A DNA stretch of 64,000 nt from Eurosta solidaginis (Eukaryota; Arthropoda; Insecta; Diptera; Tephritidae). This document shows positions 46,543 to 59,029 of this stretch, piece after piece. Numbering within the stretch: position 1 is the first letter of the stretch; the number at the start of each line of letters is the position of its first letter. Under the pieces are notes generated by a model that saw nothing but the letters and a program-made list of their open reading frames with translations, was not told the origin of the DNA and did no database searches. Location: assembly GCF_040869045.1 (NCBI RefSeq), contig NC_090320.1, positions 243,474,978 to 243,538,977 of the forward strand, in the 5' to 3' direction. Both the position numbers and the translations under genes were made by a program.

Positions 46543-47574
46543 TTTTTCATACTCAGCTGAGCAGAGCTCACAGAGTATACTAACTTTGTTCCCATAACGG
46601 TAATCCGTAACGGCATAAACTAATCGAGATAGATATAGACTTCTATATATCAAAATGATCTGGGTGAAAAAAGAAATTCAATTAGCCATGTCCGTCCGTC
46701 CGTTAACACGATAACTTGAGTAAATTTTAAGGTATCTTGATGAAATTTGGTATGTAGGTTTCTGGGAACTCATCTCAGATCGCTATTTAAAATGAACGAA
46801 ATCGGACTATAACCACGCCCACTTTTTCGATATCGAAAATTTCGAAAAACAGAAAAAGTGCGATAATTCATTACCACATACGGCTAAAGCGATGAAACTT
46901 GGTAGGTGGGATGACCTTATGACACAGAATAAAAAACTAGTAAAATTTTGGACAATGGGCGTGGCACCGCCCACTTTTAAAAGAAGGTAATTTAAAAGTT
47001 TTGCAAGCTGTAATTTGGCTGTCATTGAAGATATCATGATGAAATTTGGCAGGAACGTTACCCCTATTACTATATGTGTAATTGGATTGGTTTATTGACG
47101 CAAAATATAACTTTAGAAAAAACTTCGTAAAATGGGTGTGACACCTACCATATTAAGTGGAAGGCAATGAAAAAGTTCTGCTGGGCGAAAGCAAAAGCCC
47201 TTGATCTTGGCCGGAATGCTGTTCGTGGTATTAAATATATAAATAAATTAGAGGTGTTAGCGGTACCCGACAGATGATGTCCTGGGTCACCCTGGTCCAC
47301 ATTTTGGTCGATATCCCGAAAACGCCTTGACATATACAACTAAGGTGCACTCTCTTTTAAAACCCTCATTAACACCTTTCATTTGATACCCATATCGTAC
47401 AAACACATTCTAAAGTAACCTCTGTTCCACCTTTATGGCGATATCTCGAAAAGGCGTCCACCTATAGAACTAAGGCCCACTCTCTTTTAAAATACATTTT
47501 AATACATTCCATTTGAAACCCTTGTCATACAAACACATTCCAGGGTTACCCCCGAACTTAGCCTTCCTTACTTG
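46543..47574 (+). mobile_element. Family A element A7, hairpin arm lost
   Basis: Starts CATACTCAGCTGAGCAGAGC, with GTCC repeats (46692-46703), the usual body, and two monomers near 47340-47510. It ends GGGTTACCCCCGAAC then CTTACTTG at 47574: the subterminal repeat and first hairpin arm are deleted. Confidence 0.7.
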
Positions 47575-47775
47575 TTTATCATCTTTTTATTTTCAATTTT
47601 TTAGTACTGCCTACAAAAAGGCAATTGCAACTTTCATTAGTAATTTAAGTAATTCCTAAGTGAAAATTCGTATCTTTATTTATTTGTTCAAAATAGCAAG
47701 ATTTAAGAGAATTAGTGGAATTTTCGCTAACAACACTGTCGAAAACAACAGAATTGCACCTCGCATCATAACAGG
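47575..47775. other. Non-coding spacer
   Basis: Nothing recognised. Confidence 0.5.
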
Positions 47776-47896
47776 AGAATTCCACCTCGTTTTTCAGCTA
47801 CTTAATTTGCACAGCTGAAAATCGGGGTGAAATTCGCGTACGCCTAAAGTATGCAAGGGCGTGCATTGAGTTGGATCTTCAACGAGGTGGAATTCT
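47776..47896. mobile_element. Small inverted-repeat element (121 bp)
   Basis: AGAATTCCACCTCGTT at 47776-47791 is the exact reverse complement of 47881-47896. A related AGAATTGCACCTCG lies just upstream at about 47750. Probably a tiny MITE or a stem-forming repeat. Confidence 0.55.
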
Positions 47897-47989
47897 ACAA
47901 CGCCGGCAACACTCAAGGAGGCTAGCCATGAAGGTATGGCCTAATCTTCTAAATAGTTCGACTTGTGCGTTACGTAGCTCAAATTGTTT

Positions 47990-48500
47990 GATCAAACATT
48001 GCACTATCACCGAGTTTTAAACTATATTACAGGTTTCAAGTCTCGCGATATCCAGGTTAAAAATCAATTGCAAGATTCCCAATTTAAAACTAGTTTTCTC
48101 AATATCTCGATTCATGCGCCACCTAGCGGATTTTTTTTGATAAAATATTGCATTGTCACCGGGTTCTAACTTACGGCCCAAGTTTCATGTCTCTAGCTCA
48201 TCGGGAAGTTACTCGAAAATAGATCGTAAGATTCCCCCCTTTTATAAGGGATTTGCAGTTATCTTGACAAGCGCGCCACCTAGCGGAACTAACTAAGTGC
48301 CAAGTTTCAAGTCTCTAGGTAACCAGGAAGTTAGTTAAAAATAGATTGAAAGATTCCCAAATTAAAATCTGTTTTCTTACTATCTCGATCCGCGTGCCAC
48401 CTAGCGAATTTTTTACTTGCATTATAATGTCTCCCAGATCTGAACTATGTTCTAAGTATCAAGTGTCTAGCTCAACGGGAAGTTACCGAAAAAGACTTCC
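47990..48500 (+). repeat. Three-unit diverged tandem repeat with CTCF-like motifs
   Basis: Three related units of about 120-157 bp share CAAGTTTCAAGTCTCTAG, AGATTCCCAA, TATCTCGAT and a (G/A)GCGCCACCTAGCG block. The block is at 48116-48124, 48273-48281 and 48394-48402 (GCGCCACCT, GCGCCACCT, GTGCCACCT). GCGCCACCT is the reverse complement of AGGTGGCGC, the known core recognised by Drosophila CTCF. Binding is an inference. Confidence 0.6.
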
Positions 48501-48544
48501 GTGCGTCAAAAATTCGTATGGAAATGAGGGGACAAACATGAAAG

Positions 48545-49486
48545 GGACTTAATATAAAGGTAAAAATGAAAAAAAAAAAAAATAGATGAAAATTTCCTAA
48601 ACAGCAAGCCACAGGGTTTAAACCAGCCTTCTAGTGATAAATTCTAAGTCAATTTAAAGAATTAAATCAACCACACTATTATTTACTTGATCCTCAGACC
48701 TTACTTGAAATAAAAACACCACCTCTCAGCCGGTAGTCTATTGCCTTTGACTTTTAGAGACATAATTTTTTGATCTTTTATTACTACAAGCTCGCTTAAT
48801 GCTTTCGCTAGGATAGGCACCTTTTCGATTGTTTTCCTGCTTTCCACTGTTTGATTGAAAGCTTTAAGGCATTCCATCTAGGCCGTTCTGCCTCATAGGA
48901 GGCCGGCGGGATTTCAGTGACCAAGAACTGTATATATTAGATGATTTGTAGCCAGAGAGTATATTTCAAAGCAAACTTTCCGATATCTTGTGTTGACAAA
49001 AAAGAGCAGGGAGGAAGAATATAGTCTGAAGTGGGAGAAGACAAAAGCGTTACCAGCTTTGCGCCGGACTGGTAGAGCAAAATTAGCAGAAGTTCAACGA
49101 GCTTCGTAATAGAACGGCAGGTGAGAAGGATTGGAAAAGAATACGGACTAAATGTAGAGCCCTCCCATTATACCGTGCACCAATAACAAAGGTCGGTTGC
49201 TTAGAAGCCGGTTGATCCAACAAACCTTGAAAGTGAATTCTAGACATTGTCTGTGAGGTGATATAAACGTACTTCTCGCAAGGAAGCTGTAGCTTAAACT
49301 CGCACGGAAAAGTGTGGCCTTAAATTACACGCACTAATTGAATATGTCTTTTGTATAATCTTAGTTCTACAAGCAGTTGCATATTTGCTACAGATGTAGC
49401 CTTCGTCACTATTAAATCCCGCTAAACGAAGGTTAAGTAAGAAACCTATTTACTAGTTTACCCAAATCTTTTTACAAATACATATT
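48545..49486. other. Non-coding, nothing recognised
   Basis: No coding frame, tandem repeat or element terminus could be supported. Confidence 0.5.
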
Positions 49487-49540
49487 GTAACGAATTTAGT
49501 GAAATTTTATTCCAAATCTTTTGCTAAAGGCTGGTTTCTC
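49487..49540 (+). mobile_element. Gypsy LTR stub
   Basis: TGTAACGAATTTAGTGAAA matches the start of the probable solo LTR at 17217. After about 40 bases it runs directly into reverse-transcriptase sequence, so the rest of pol and the LTR is deleted. Confidence 0.5.
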
Positions 49541-49552
49541 TTTGCCTTCCTC

Positions 49553-50095
49553 CTACACCTCCACTTGCCAGTAGCCGCTTTTCAAGTCCAGCGTGGAAAA
49601 CCATTTCGTACCAAATAGCGAGTCCAGAGTATCGTCAATTCTTGGCAATGGGTAGATATCCTTTTCCGTAACGTCGTCCAACTTGCGGTAGTACACGCCA
49701 AACCTCATTTTTCCATCCTTCTTCTTCACAAGTACCACCGGTGAGCTCCATGGACCTGATGGTTCGTTGACGCCACTGTCGCTCATTTCTTCTACGATTT
49801 GACTCACAACTTCCCGCTTCACCAGTGGAACACTGCGAGGAGCTTGGCGGATCGGCCTCGCATCTACAGTGTCAATTTGATGTTTCACAATGTTGATGCG
49901 GCCTAGTTTGGAGCCATCTTGGTGAAATATGTTCGCGTACTTTAGGAGCAGTTGTTTTGCCTTACTCTGATAGTTTTCCTCTAGCCCCTCCGTCCATGCC
50001 GTGATATTATTTGAAAGATCAGTATTACTAGTTGAAACATGTTCCTGGGGAACATCTTCCCAAAATAGCTCCTTTGGTCAGTTTGAGAGGTGATT
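49553..50095 (-). pseudogene. Gypsy-type pol: N-terminal reverse transcriptase
   Basis: The minus strand reads an upstream LLLKYANIFHQDGSK-like segment, then SGPWSSPVVLVKKKDGKMRF, YRKLDDVTEKDIYPLPRID and KWFSTLDLKSGYWQ (RT motif A with catalytic Asp). It stops before the YxDD motif. Typical of Ty3/Gypsy retrotransposons, where these blocks open the RT domain. No protease precedes it, and RNase H and integrase are missing. Defective remnant. Confidence 0.85.
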
Positions 50096-50100
50096 TGAAC

Positions 50101-51222
50101 TCATCCAATCGCTCCTTGCGGCTGACTCGCTTTAGTTTGACGATTGAGTGGACTTGGAGATTTGCTCGTCTCCTTCAGCTCTGCGTTTACAACTAGGCAC
50201 ATTGTTGAAAATATTAGGGTTGGTGCTGCAATAACAAGCAATGTTCCCTGGCTTCCCACACTTAAAGCATTTGACTGCATCATTATTCTTCTGCTGCGTT
50301 CCCTTCAATGCTTCCAAAATTGCGTCTACCCACTCTGGTCTTTCCACTTCCACACGATGAGCTTTGTATGCTGGTTTACTTAAAAGTGAGGCAGTCTCCT
50401 GAGTCCGTGCATGGGATACTATTTCAGCAAATGTTTGCTTTGGGTTTGCATATGTAGCTCGCTTCGTTTCGACGTCCCGTATTACATTTATAAGACTCTG
50501 AATCTTTACCCTTTCAGTGTATTCCACCGGTTCGTCCACATTTGCTAGATGAGCCAATCTTTCAACATCAGATGCAAACTCCTGCAAAGTCTCGTTATCT
50601 TTTTTGGTAGCGGTTTTGCAATTCTATTTGGTAGATCTGTTTCCTGTCTTCACGTCCGTACCTTCGTTCTACAGCAGCCATAAATGCTTCATAACTGTTA
50701 CGTTTGTACTCTGGAATAGTCTGTCAGATTTCAGCTGCAGGCCCTTTCAATGTCACGAACAATGCAGCAACTTTATCATCTGCATTCCAGTTGTTCACTG
50801 CTGACGTCTTCTCAAATTGAAGCTTAAATACCTGGAAAGGAACAGACCCGTCAATAGATGGAGTTTTTACCTTCGTATTGATTGCTGAAACAGCTGGGTG
50901 ATTTAGTTGCAACTCCTGTATACGACCTCTCAAAGCATCCGCCTCGGCCTCGAATTTTTCTTCAAACTGCATTATTTTTGCGTCATGCGCGCTTCGAGTT
51001 TTGATGATATACGCGCCTCTTGTGCTTCTAGTTGTAATGTATGCGTGTCTTTTGTTCTTCCCGCTGTGATGAAATTTGTGTTTCCTGTGCTTCAATCTAG
51101 GCTTTTATGCATGTCTCCTGGGATTCTAGTTGTGATGACATGTTGGTGGATATTTGTGATAACATTTCGGACATTTGTGCCGATATTGCAGCCAATATCA
51201 TGTTCAGGTCTGTGTTCGCCAT
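50101..51222 (-). pseudogene. Gypsy-type gag with CCHC zinc knuckle, broken
   Basis: Starts at ATG 51222 (MANTDLNMILAA..). It continues through a Gln/Glu-rich coiled-coil-like stretch with stops, a capsid-like segment (VPFQVFKLQFEKTS, about 50830) and FASDVERLAHLA. It reaches the zinc knuckle CFKCGKPGNIACYC near 50240, a CCHC finger with Ala replacing a conserved position and Cys in place of His order. At least two frameshifts or stops interrupt it. Gag would package element RNA; this copy is dead. Confidence 0.8.
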
Positions 51223-51239
51223 TTACCTGAAGCAAACTA

Positions 51240-51690
51240 CGATAGGAAGTGACCGAAATTTACACATTGTTGTGTGAAATTATAAAGCATGTATACTTTT
51301 GCACACTTCTTGCCTAAAACTACGTACTTTTCGGGTGTAAATCAAAATATTACACGTATTTTTATATTAATATCATCCATTTTTTTATTTTCAACATGAA
51401 TACGTACAAACAATGGGTATTTTTACACCAAAAAATTATTTCAACAGGAATTTACCCCCATTTTAATCTTAATTTCATACAAAAGTTTTAGAGTGTACCC
51501 AAAAATCGTCTTCCGTAAGAAGCTATAACACAGTTTCTATCATAGAACAAATTTTCTTACCAAAACTCTTTGAATTTAATTGCTTTTTATTCGAACTTGA
51601 TTTTATAATTCTTATGAAGGGCTTAATTAAAAAGAGCGCTCCAAGGCCATTAACAGTTTTTTTTTTAACTATCGTACTTTACGCTAAATA
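51240..51690. repeat. Non-coding; diverged repeat shared with 35.7 kb
   Basis: 51507-51690 resembles 35740-35900. The rest is AT-rich without recognisable features. Confidence 0.45.
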
Positions 51691-53950
51691 TCTATAATGG
51701 TGATGTAGTACGTGCCATAAATATATTGCCGATTTTGTAATTGCTTAAACTTAAATCAAGCAAGAATGGAAAATTCCAAAGTGATACTAACGGTTTCTGA
51801 TTCATGACTTATAAAAATTTCAAATTTTCTTCTCCTCAATGTTGGCAGTGTCATTCATAAAAATTTTGCTCAATTTCTATATTGAGTTATAAAGGTAGTC
51901 GACCTGTTTGTTTCATCATTTTGCCAGTAATTATTAATCAGGTTTCCCATTTTTCGATTTTTCGAATTTTCAATATTGAAAATGTTCGAGTGGAAAATCT
52001 TGCGATTGGGCGAGGCTATTTTTCATTCCGTGCATTTTCAATGCCAAAATATTCTGGATCAAGATAAGCCAGTGTACCAAATTTTGTGACGAAATATCAA
52101 TTTTTAGTCAAGTTATTGTGTTAACGGCCGGGCGCAAATAGCTTAATTAATAACGGGTATAATAATATTGAAACTGCTTTGTTTAATAAGACATATGTAC
52201 ATACAAAGCTAGATATGTATAAACAAAATGTACAATAATAAAATGATATACAAATGTTTTGATTCTTTCTAGATAATAACAAATATAGTAGACAAGTAAA
52301 AAATGATTCGCCATACTGTCAAATAAAAAGAGTCACTTGTTTTTCTAACAGGAATTTGATAAAAATAAGAATTTTGTGCGAAACGAAGCCATTTATTTGA
52401 ACAATTGCTTGCGTTAACAAATACTTATATACATATATGCGACAATTTGTTTAAATGGCTTAAGTTGGCTTAGAGAGAAATGGTAATAATAATGATAAAT
52501 GCGCTCATTATACAACATATTTTAGAGGATCAACAATTCACTTTTTTTGGGCTTCGCCGGTTGTGACGTGAAAAGTTGTAATTGGTATTGTCCTTAACTT
52601 AATGCATGTATAGGTTTTATACTGGAGAAAATGCTAAGGAGACTTTAACTGGTATGTTGTCTAGGTTTCGCTTTAGGGTTCGTGAATTAGATGTGCTCCG
52701 ATATAGGTACTTTCAGGTACTACTTCGGCAGCCTCGGCGATAAAATGTTGGTCTGCCAAAACATTCGGGTAATCTTATCTTGATATTTTGCTCTACAAGG
52801 ATGCGCCACTTAAGGTTAAGGAATTCATAAAATTTATAAATATTAAATTTGTGAACCAGCCATTGATTTCTAAGCTACTATTCATGCTTTAACAAACAGG
52901 CTGGATAAATCGTTAAACTGCTAGTTCTGGTCATAAAACGCTTGAACCCAAAATCCAAATATGCTTCGAACCATACCTATACCATACAATTCATTATAGT
53001 CTCTTGTAGAGTTCAACACTTCCTACCTTCTGCGCATCTCTTAAAATAAGAGTCTTGGATGTGAATTCAAACTATAGAAAACGCATTCCTTTTTCACCTA
53101 GCGGCGTTTTTCTCAACAACATCCTGCATAGTTAACATTATTAAAATTATTCTAGTAGCATAGTGCTCTTCAAACAAGCTGATTTACAGTTGCTTGGACT
53201 ACCAAAACTGGCAGAAATAATTCGATATCTTTTCCTGAGTATGATGAAATGCCCTTAAGAAGTCAATGAAGGTACACTTTTCTAATGAGGCGTCTCTATT
53301 GAATTATATTTTCCCAAACCCCTTAAAGCGTCGATTCTAATATCTTGAAAAGTTTTTGTTCACTGGCAACCGACCATGTTGAATTAATGGCCATATCCCT
53401 CGTCTATCAATGGGCTCAGATATTCACCTTCTAATATTCTCAGATGAAAAGAGCCAACGCCTCTGACCTGCAGAAGAGATATGATAATATAACTAAAAAG
53501 GGAATTAAAGCATATATTTACAATTCTAGTCTTAAGCCCGCACCCTTGACTTAGCGAAGCTGGAGGGGAGATAGCTTAAAGCCAGTTTAATACTTCATGT
53601 TGAATAGCCATGATTTAAAAAATATTTTATGTCTAGAGGTGGCAGATTAGCCGACTGGGTAAGTCTTTCTTGTTAAAAGTGCTTTCCGCACTGTAATATT
53701 TACAATCTTTTTTGGTCGTTCGCACGGGGATTCCTTCGGCCTCTATTTATACGCCTTAAGCCTTGGATACGTTTCCTTTCGTTTCTTTTCATTACCGTTA
53801 AGTTTTCTTGAAATTCTCAACTGCTTTCTGAAGTATTTAAAAGGTTTCCAATCCCAAATTCGGGTCTTGCACTATAAAATGAGAGTGCTTTTAATGGAGA
53901 GGATCTCTTTCCAAAGTGAAAATGTTTAATGTGTCACATAGAGAACGGGA
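51690..53950 (+). repeat. Segmental duplication, copy 2, left block
   Basis: Direct-orientation counterpart of 2540-4440, from TGTAGTACGTGCCATAAAT to AGAGAACGGG. It carries an extra segment at about 52975-53458 and a deletion of about 120 bases near 53635. Non-coding. Confidence 0.85.
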
Positions 53951-53954
53951 TTCT

Positions 53955-54600
53955 ACCTCATCATCCTCCATACAGCTGCAGCAGAATGGAGTTTCCAGTA
54001 ATTGAGATGTACCGCATGGGTACCCATGGGACAGTTCCCTGTCAAATCCCCAATGACGATTGATTGGTGAGCCCGACGTTTGCTGAGCTGACTCGAGGCC
54101 CAGCTATGGATTAGCAATCCACAGTTGGCCAGCGGAATCCCGAAATCCCTACAGCCATCTTCATCCGGTCCAGATGTACCGATGCGGGCTAAGAGATCCC
54201 TTTGACAGTTACAATATCACAAAGGCCCGGTACCCAAATAATCTTAATTGTAAAATAATTCGATGCAATCGCAAGCGAGGTCAAGCACTCCAATACCACC
54301 TCGATGTTGTAGTTGAGCTCAAGGCCTTGATAGCCGCTTGGCTATCAGAGTGCATGTTAAATTCCCTAACCGTAGTAGCACTGGATAGCATTTCATCCAC
54401 CGCATCCTTAATCGCAGCAACTTCCGCTTGGAATACACTACAGTGATCAGCCAACTTAAACTTGCGGCTTACATTTAGCTCTTGACAAAAGAGCCCCCCC
54501 CCCCCCCCCCCCCCCAACCCTTTCGACCAGCTTCGACCCATCCGTGAACAAGTTAACCGGTCGCATTCCCCAGATAATTTCTCTTCCCCACTCCTATCTT
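53955..54600 (-). pseudogene. LINE ORF2 RNase H fragment with poly(C) expansion
   Basis: The minus strand reads LFTDGSKLVERVG, a Gly run, then LFCQELNVSRKFKLADHCSV, FQAEVAAIKDAVDEM and NMHSDSQAAIKALSS: the first two RNase H blocks of an I/Jockey-type LINE. Downstream (left) the C-terminal region is degraded but includes a Cys-rich stretch near 53970. Inserted at the right edge of the duplicated block; copy 1 lacks it at 4440. Confidence 0.75.
54494..54515. repeat. Poly(C) tract, 22 bases
   Basis: An uninterrupted run of C inside the RNase H reading frame, encoding Gly on the minus strand. It falls where related proteins have two to three Gly. Confidence 0.95.
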
Positions 54601-54604
54601 GGTG

Positions 54605-54814
54605 GAATGACTGGGGTAATTAAGATTAAAAAAATAACATAAAATAAAATTAAAAAACAGAATGAAATAAAATTAAAAACAATGCAATAAATTTAAATAA
54701 AATAAAAAGAAAAAAAAAAACTAAATAAAATAAAATAAAATAAAACAAAATAAAATAAAATAAAATAAAGCAAAATAAAATAAAATTAAATTAAATAAAA
54801 TAAAATAAAATAAA
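54605..54814. repeat. A-rich AAAAT low-complexity tract
   Basis: Imperfect AAAAT repeats, the counterpart of 4440-4572 in copy 1. Confidence 0.85.
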
Positions 54815-56631
54815 ACAAGTAAGGACGGGAGTGTCTTCGGTTGTGCCGAAGACTTCATACCTTTCATGAATGGGGCTGAACAATAATCTTATCCCGTTCT
54901 TAATCTCCAAATAATCGGATGTATAAGATAAGCAATATATAGTGAACAGATGTACATACCTAAACGATTTTTAAGATAAATATAAAATACAAAATAGGTC
55001 GGTACTTTGTGTGAGGATGCAAAGTTTCAGGTTTTTTGTGGTATGCATGTAAAAACTATGACTACGAATCACGTATTTCAACAATATATAACGTAAACGT
55101 AACTATTTGATGAAATTTGTTGAAATTTGAAGCTCCTAGCCGTAAAAAAGTGGTAAAAATGACTGTTTATATGGGGTATATAATATATGTATATACCACC
55201 GATCTCTATGATTTTTTCAGAAAACCATATACGCTATATACGTAAACAATTGGTGAAATTTTAAGCTTCTACCTGTTAAAATGGTGCCGAAATTGCAAAA
55301 AAAAATATATATAGTATATATATTAGAGTGACCACAAATGCAAAAGTGCTGATTTTTTTTTGCTCCCCGCGCATTTTCTGATAGCTTGACAATAGAAAAT
55401 AAGATCTGAATAAAAATCTGACCACCTGTAGTGGGAAATAACCACGCGCATTTGACCTAAAGTTCAGAAATTGATCTAAAAATTATGCATGGCTTTAGAG
55501 ACCAATATCTCTTTAAACAATAATTTTCGGAGAAATAATGTAATAATCATTTTTATACAAAATGAAACTGGGAACATATTCTCCATATAATATTTATACC
55601 TACCGTTATCCTTTCAGGACATATTGAGTCCTTAAATTGAAATTTAAATTTTTTTGTTTGATAAAAAGGCAAAAATAAATATTTAAAAAATAGAGAATTG
55701 CATAAACTATACATCATTTAATAAACAAGCAAGCCGCATTTTTTCAAACTTTTTTTTTACCAAACTGAAAATATCGTAGTAGGCTTTGCAATTAAAAAAA
55801 AAATGTGGTATAGTTTCATTCTTAGCAGGCTATGAAAATGTTGACATAGGGCAAATTAAATGTGCATTAAACAAAAAAAAAACTGTTATAGTTGTTGGCG
55901 CAACAACGATCAACTGTACTTCAATTAATTAGTTTTTTTTTAGTATATTTACACATCAACATTTTTTTTGATTTACATGCATTATTACAAAGAAAAAAAC
56001 GGTGTCGAATTTTACAAAAAGTAGTACTCTTTTTTTCACAAACTGTAGTAGGCTTTACTAAGTGAATAAAAATAAGTATTGATACGAAAATAAAAAAGGT
56101 AAATAAAAAAGGTATCCGCCGAGCTTTTAAGAAGCGACCGCATTTATATATTTATATTGACTGTTCTAATATTTTAACCAGTTCCTCGAACCTTAGAGTT
56201 CAGCACTCTGCCCTTTTTTTAATATCTTCCTTTTATTTACTATTATTTTGTTTCAAATACTCTATGAACTTTGTTTTCGACAAATTATTAAAGGGCAAAT
56301 TTTTGTAGTGCTGCTCCAGTGAATGCAATATGAACTGTTTTTGTTGTTATTGATGGGTCAGTACTGCATTAAAGCGAGAAATGAGTGCCACTCCACGTTC
56401 TGCGATATCATTTACTATTAAAAGTTTTGAAACAATATCTTTAGCTAAACTATAGTTTTCATTATTCTCCCAGCTATATGGATCAGTTTTTAAAAAATTA
56501 ATATCTATTTTCGTTATTTCTTTATTTGATACGGTGTCGAAAAAAAAGTAAGAATTACTATTTACAAAATCGCAAAGTTCGAAGGCCATTATTGTTTCAA
56601 CATTAAGATTTACACGCTTTATACTGTTTTT

Positions 56632-57201
56632 ACACAGAAACTTAATGATCTCATTTCATCTGCTAATGAAATCGTAAATTTTTTGATTTCACACAGAAGT
56701 AACTGCTCGATTAGTATAAAGGATGAGACAGACAATCATGGCGGAACGATACAAGGTGGGAGCATGGTGACATACCTACAAACACAAAAAATTCCATGTA
56801 CTTGTAAATTCGATGGACAAATGTCAAAATCGTACTGCGCCGGTAGTTGATGTATCAAATCAAATAAAAAAGGTTATAATCAGCTGTTCGATGCGGCCAC
56901 CTTGTATCGTTCCGCCATGCAGACAATGACATTTGCTTTGACAAATGACATTTTTAAGCACTGAACACACCAAAAACTAAGAAGCGGAAACGGAAGCGGA
57001 ACGCTGTCAACAGAGTTGCATTGTGCTTTTGACTTCATTAGGCATTCGATGAGCTACTAATGAAATAATAATAGATTCGAATTTTGTAGGGAAGATTGAG
57101 CTCAATAAGCGTCTTATACTAATTTCACACAGACGGCTTATTGAATAATAAAGGTAATTTTCTACATTAATACTATTTTCACACAGAAACTTAATGATCT
57201 C
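56632..57201. mobile_element. Insertion in the transposase, 21-bp direct flanks
   Basis: ACACAGAAACTTAATGATCTC occurs at 56632-56652 and 57181-57201. Removing one copy plus the interior restores the transposase frame across GEIIKFLC. The interior shows TTTCACACAG motifs at both ends and contains a P-like MITE. The origin of the 21-bp duplication is unclear. Confidence 0.6.
56737..56919. mobile_element. 183-bp MITE, 8-bp target duplication
   Basis: Perfect 23-bp inverted repeats (56737-56759, 56897-56919) starting CATGGCGGAACGATACAAGG. Perfect 8-bp duplication CAGACAAT at 56729-56736 and 56920-56927. An 8-bp duplication fits P or hAT machinery; ends starting CA favour P. No coding content. 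Confidence 0.9.
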
Positions 57202-58661
57202 ACCGTGTGAAAATAGTATTAGACTATCGGGATACCCAATTTTTTTCAAATTCAAAACCATTTTTCTTTTCATATTAATACTTACCGCGTTATCCAAAAA
57301 AGCTAAAGCAACATTAGCATCGTTTAAATACCACAAATGATGGAGCAATTTGTTTTGAACTGCATCGGCTATTTCGGCATCAACGTTTTTATAATCCTCC
57401 AATTCCTTTAGTAATGTTAAATCATTTGCACGTGCCTTTGGAGCCACCTGGCATAGAAACCAATATCTCATATATATACGGACAACGAATATGTTGTATC
57501 GGCGAATATTTTCCAAAAGTTTTGCTGAAATGTATGTTTAAAAATGCATTCATGGATTTAATTTAATACATAGACAGTAATACTTTTACTTACAAAGCGT
57601 GGGAAACTGATTTCGTATTTCACCAAAAATGTTTTCTCTATGTTTCATCCATTGCTTTCTAATATGCTCAACTGAAATATTTAATGATTTTACATCATGC
57701 CCCAGATTATGAGCTGTTTGACAAATTACTGCTAGAGCTCCTCTATTACTTATGCTGTACCTATCTAAAATTTGGGTTAGTCTAGCGTCAACTAAATCCA
57801 TTTTGGGCGTTGCTTCTTGTCTTTTTTGCTTCGGCAAGGAAAAGTCATCTTCAGGTATTGATATGTCAATGGAATCCTCTTCTTCTGTCTGTGGTTCATC
57901 GATTTCGTCATCTAAATTATAATGCGACACATGAGCTTCATTATACTGTACCACTCCATTAAAATTACATGCTTCTGGTTCTGCTTGTGGGTCTGATGGC
58001 TGTACTTCAATTTCTAAAGCCAATTTTGAGAGCACAGCTGCTATTGATATGCGATGTTCGTTTAAAAAGTTTATGGCTTTCGTATTTTTATCCTTTTGCA
58101 ATGTTTTAATGGCATTTGCATGAGATATGTCAAATAACACGTCCATAGAGTCAGTAAAATGTTTTTTTGCCTTACCACATTTCAATTTAATAATTTTGTT
58201 GCATTGATTTAAATGCCTTTTATTCCATCTTTTCTTTTGGTCGGAATTCCGAATTTCGTATAGACCTCAATCAATCTATTGGACAAAATAGGAATCCTTT
58301 CCTTTACCGTTTTATGTTCATCACGAATCAAATAAAATAAATAGCTCAACACATCTCTTCTGCTTGGAAGCATATTTCCATTCAAAGAGTTTTTTTCCAG
58401 CCTGTGTTTAAAAAAGATTCTCTTACATTATACAATAGAAAAGCCTTAAATAGCACTTAGCTCGTAATATATTATTAAATAATTACCAATTAAGGGAATG
58501 CATCTGGATCTTAATGCCATTACAATAATAGTTTTAAAAAAATTACACACACTCACACACTACACAATCAAACACACTTATGAGCACTACCGCTACAAGT
58601 TCACTTTAAAGAAGGTTCAACACACTATTGAAAGAGCTGAAATATTTTCACAACCTACTAA

Positions 58662-59029
58662 AGGTAAGATCACACCTAACGTCGCGTCACGTAACATCAG
58701 CGTAGCAGCACGTCACGACCAAATATTCTTTGCATGTATTCTTATGGAGCATATCACACTTAGCGGCAGCGGAACTGCGCGTCGCGTCACGTAGCGACAA
58801 ATTTGAGCAACTAGGCAAAACTGACGCGCTGCTCCCGCTCAGGTGCTGCTTGGTATATCACACTTCGCTGCATGTTATGTAATTTTTAAAACACTATATG
58901 CTTAAACAACAACAACTATTTTGCAGCGACATGTCGCTCTACTGCCGCTTTAGTGCGATATACCAAATTATGACGTACAGTGACGCGACGCCGCTGTTAC
59001 ATGCCGCGACGCTAGGTGAGTACGTACCT
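58662..59029. mobile_element. 368-bp MITE, TAA target, CGTCGCG-rich
   Basis: Imperfect inverted ends AGGTAAGATCACACCTAACG and AGGTACGTACTCACCTAGCG, flanked by TAA (58659-58661, 59030-59032). The opposite TIR of the host transposon (around 55815-55830) shows the unbroken CCTGCTAAGAATG, confirming a 3-bp TAA duplication. This suits PIF/Harbinger-type MITEs. The interior is rich in GTCGCGTCACGT motifs. Confidence 0.8.

Larger units (their letters stand above)
56220..58410 (-). pseudogene. Putative transposase of the long-TIR element
   Basis: From the minus-strand 5' side: LPSRRDVLSYLFYLIRDEHK (about 58373 on) to a stop, then 58185-57587 with an acidic middle and ALAVICQTAHNLGHDVKSLN and EHIRKQWMKHREN. 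An intron follows (GTAAGT at about 57590 to TTTCAG at about 57520), then LWYLNDANVALAFLDNAVSI to GEIIKFLC at 57181. After a 549-bp insertion the frame resumes at 56652 with FLCKNSI, ending LIVNDIAERGVALISRFNAV, a TAA at 56347, and QQKQFILHSLEQHYKNLPF. I recognise the blocks as recurring in unnamed arthropod repeat proteins but cannot name the superfamily. A frameshift near 58190, the insertion and the late stop make this copy inactive. Confidence 0.6.

Noticed and set aside
57007..57180. Transposase exon continuing into ENYLYYSISRLCEISIRR
   Set aside because: This part lies inside the 549-bp insertion; the true frame resumes at 56652 after the 21-bp direct repeat.
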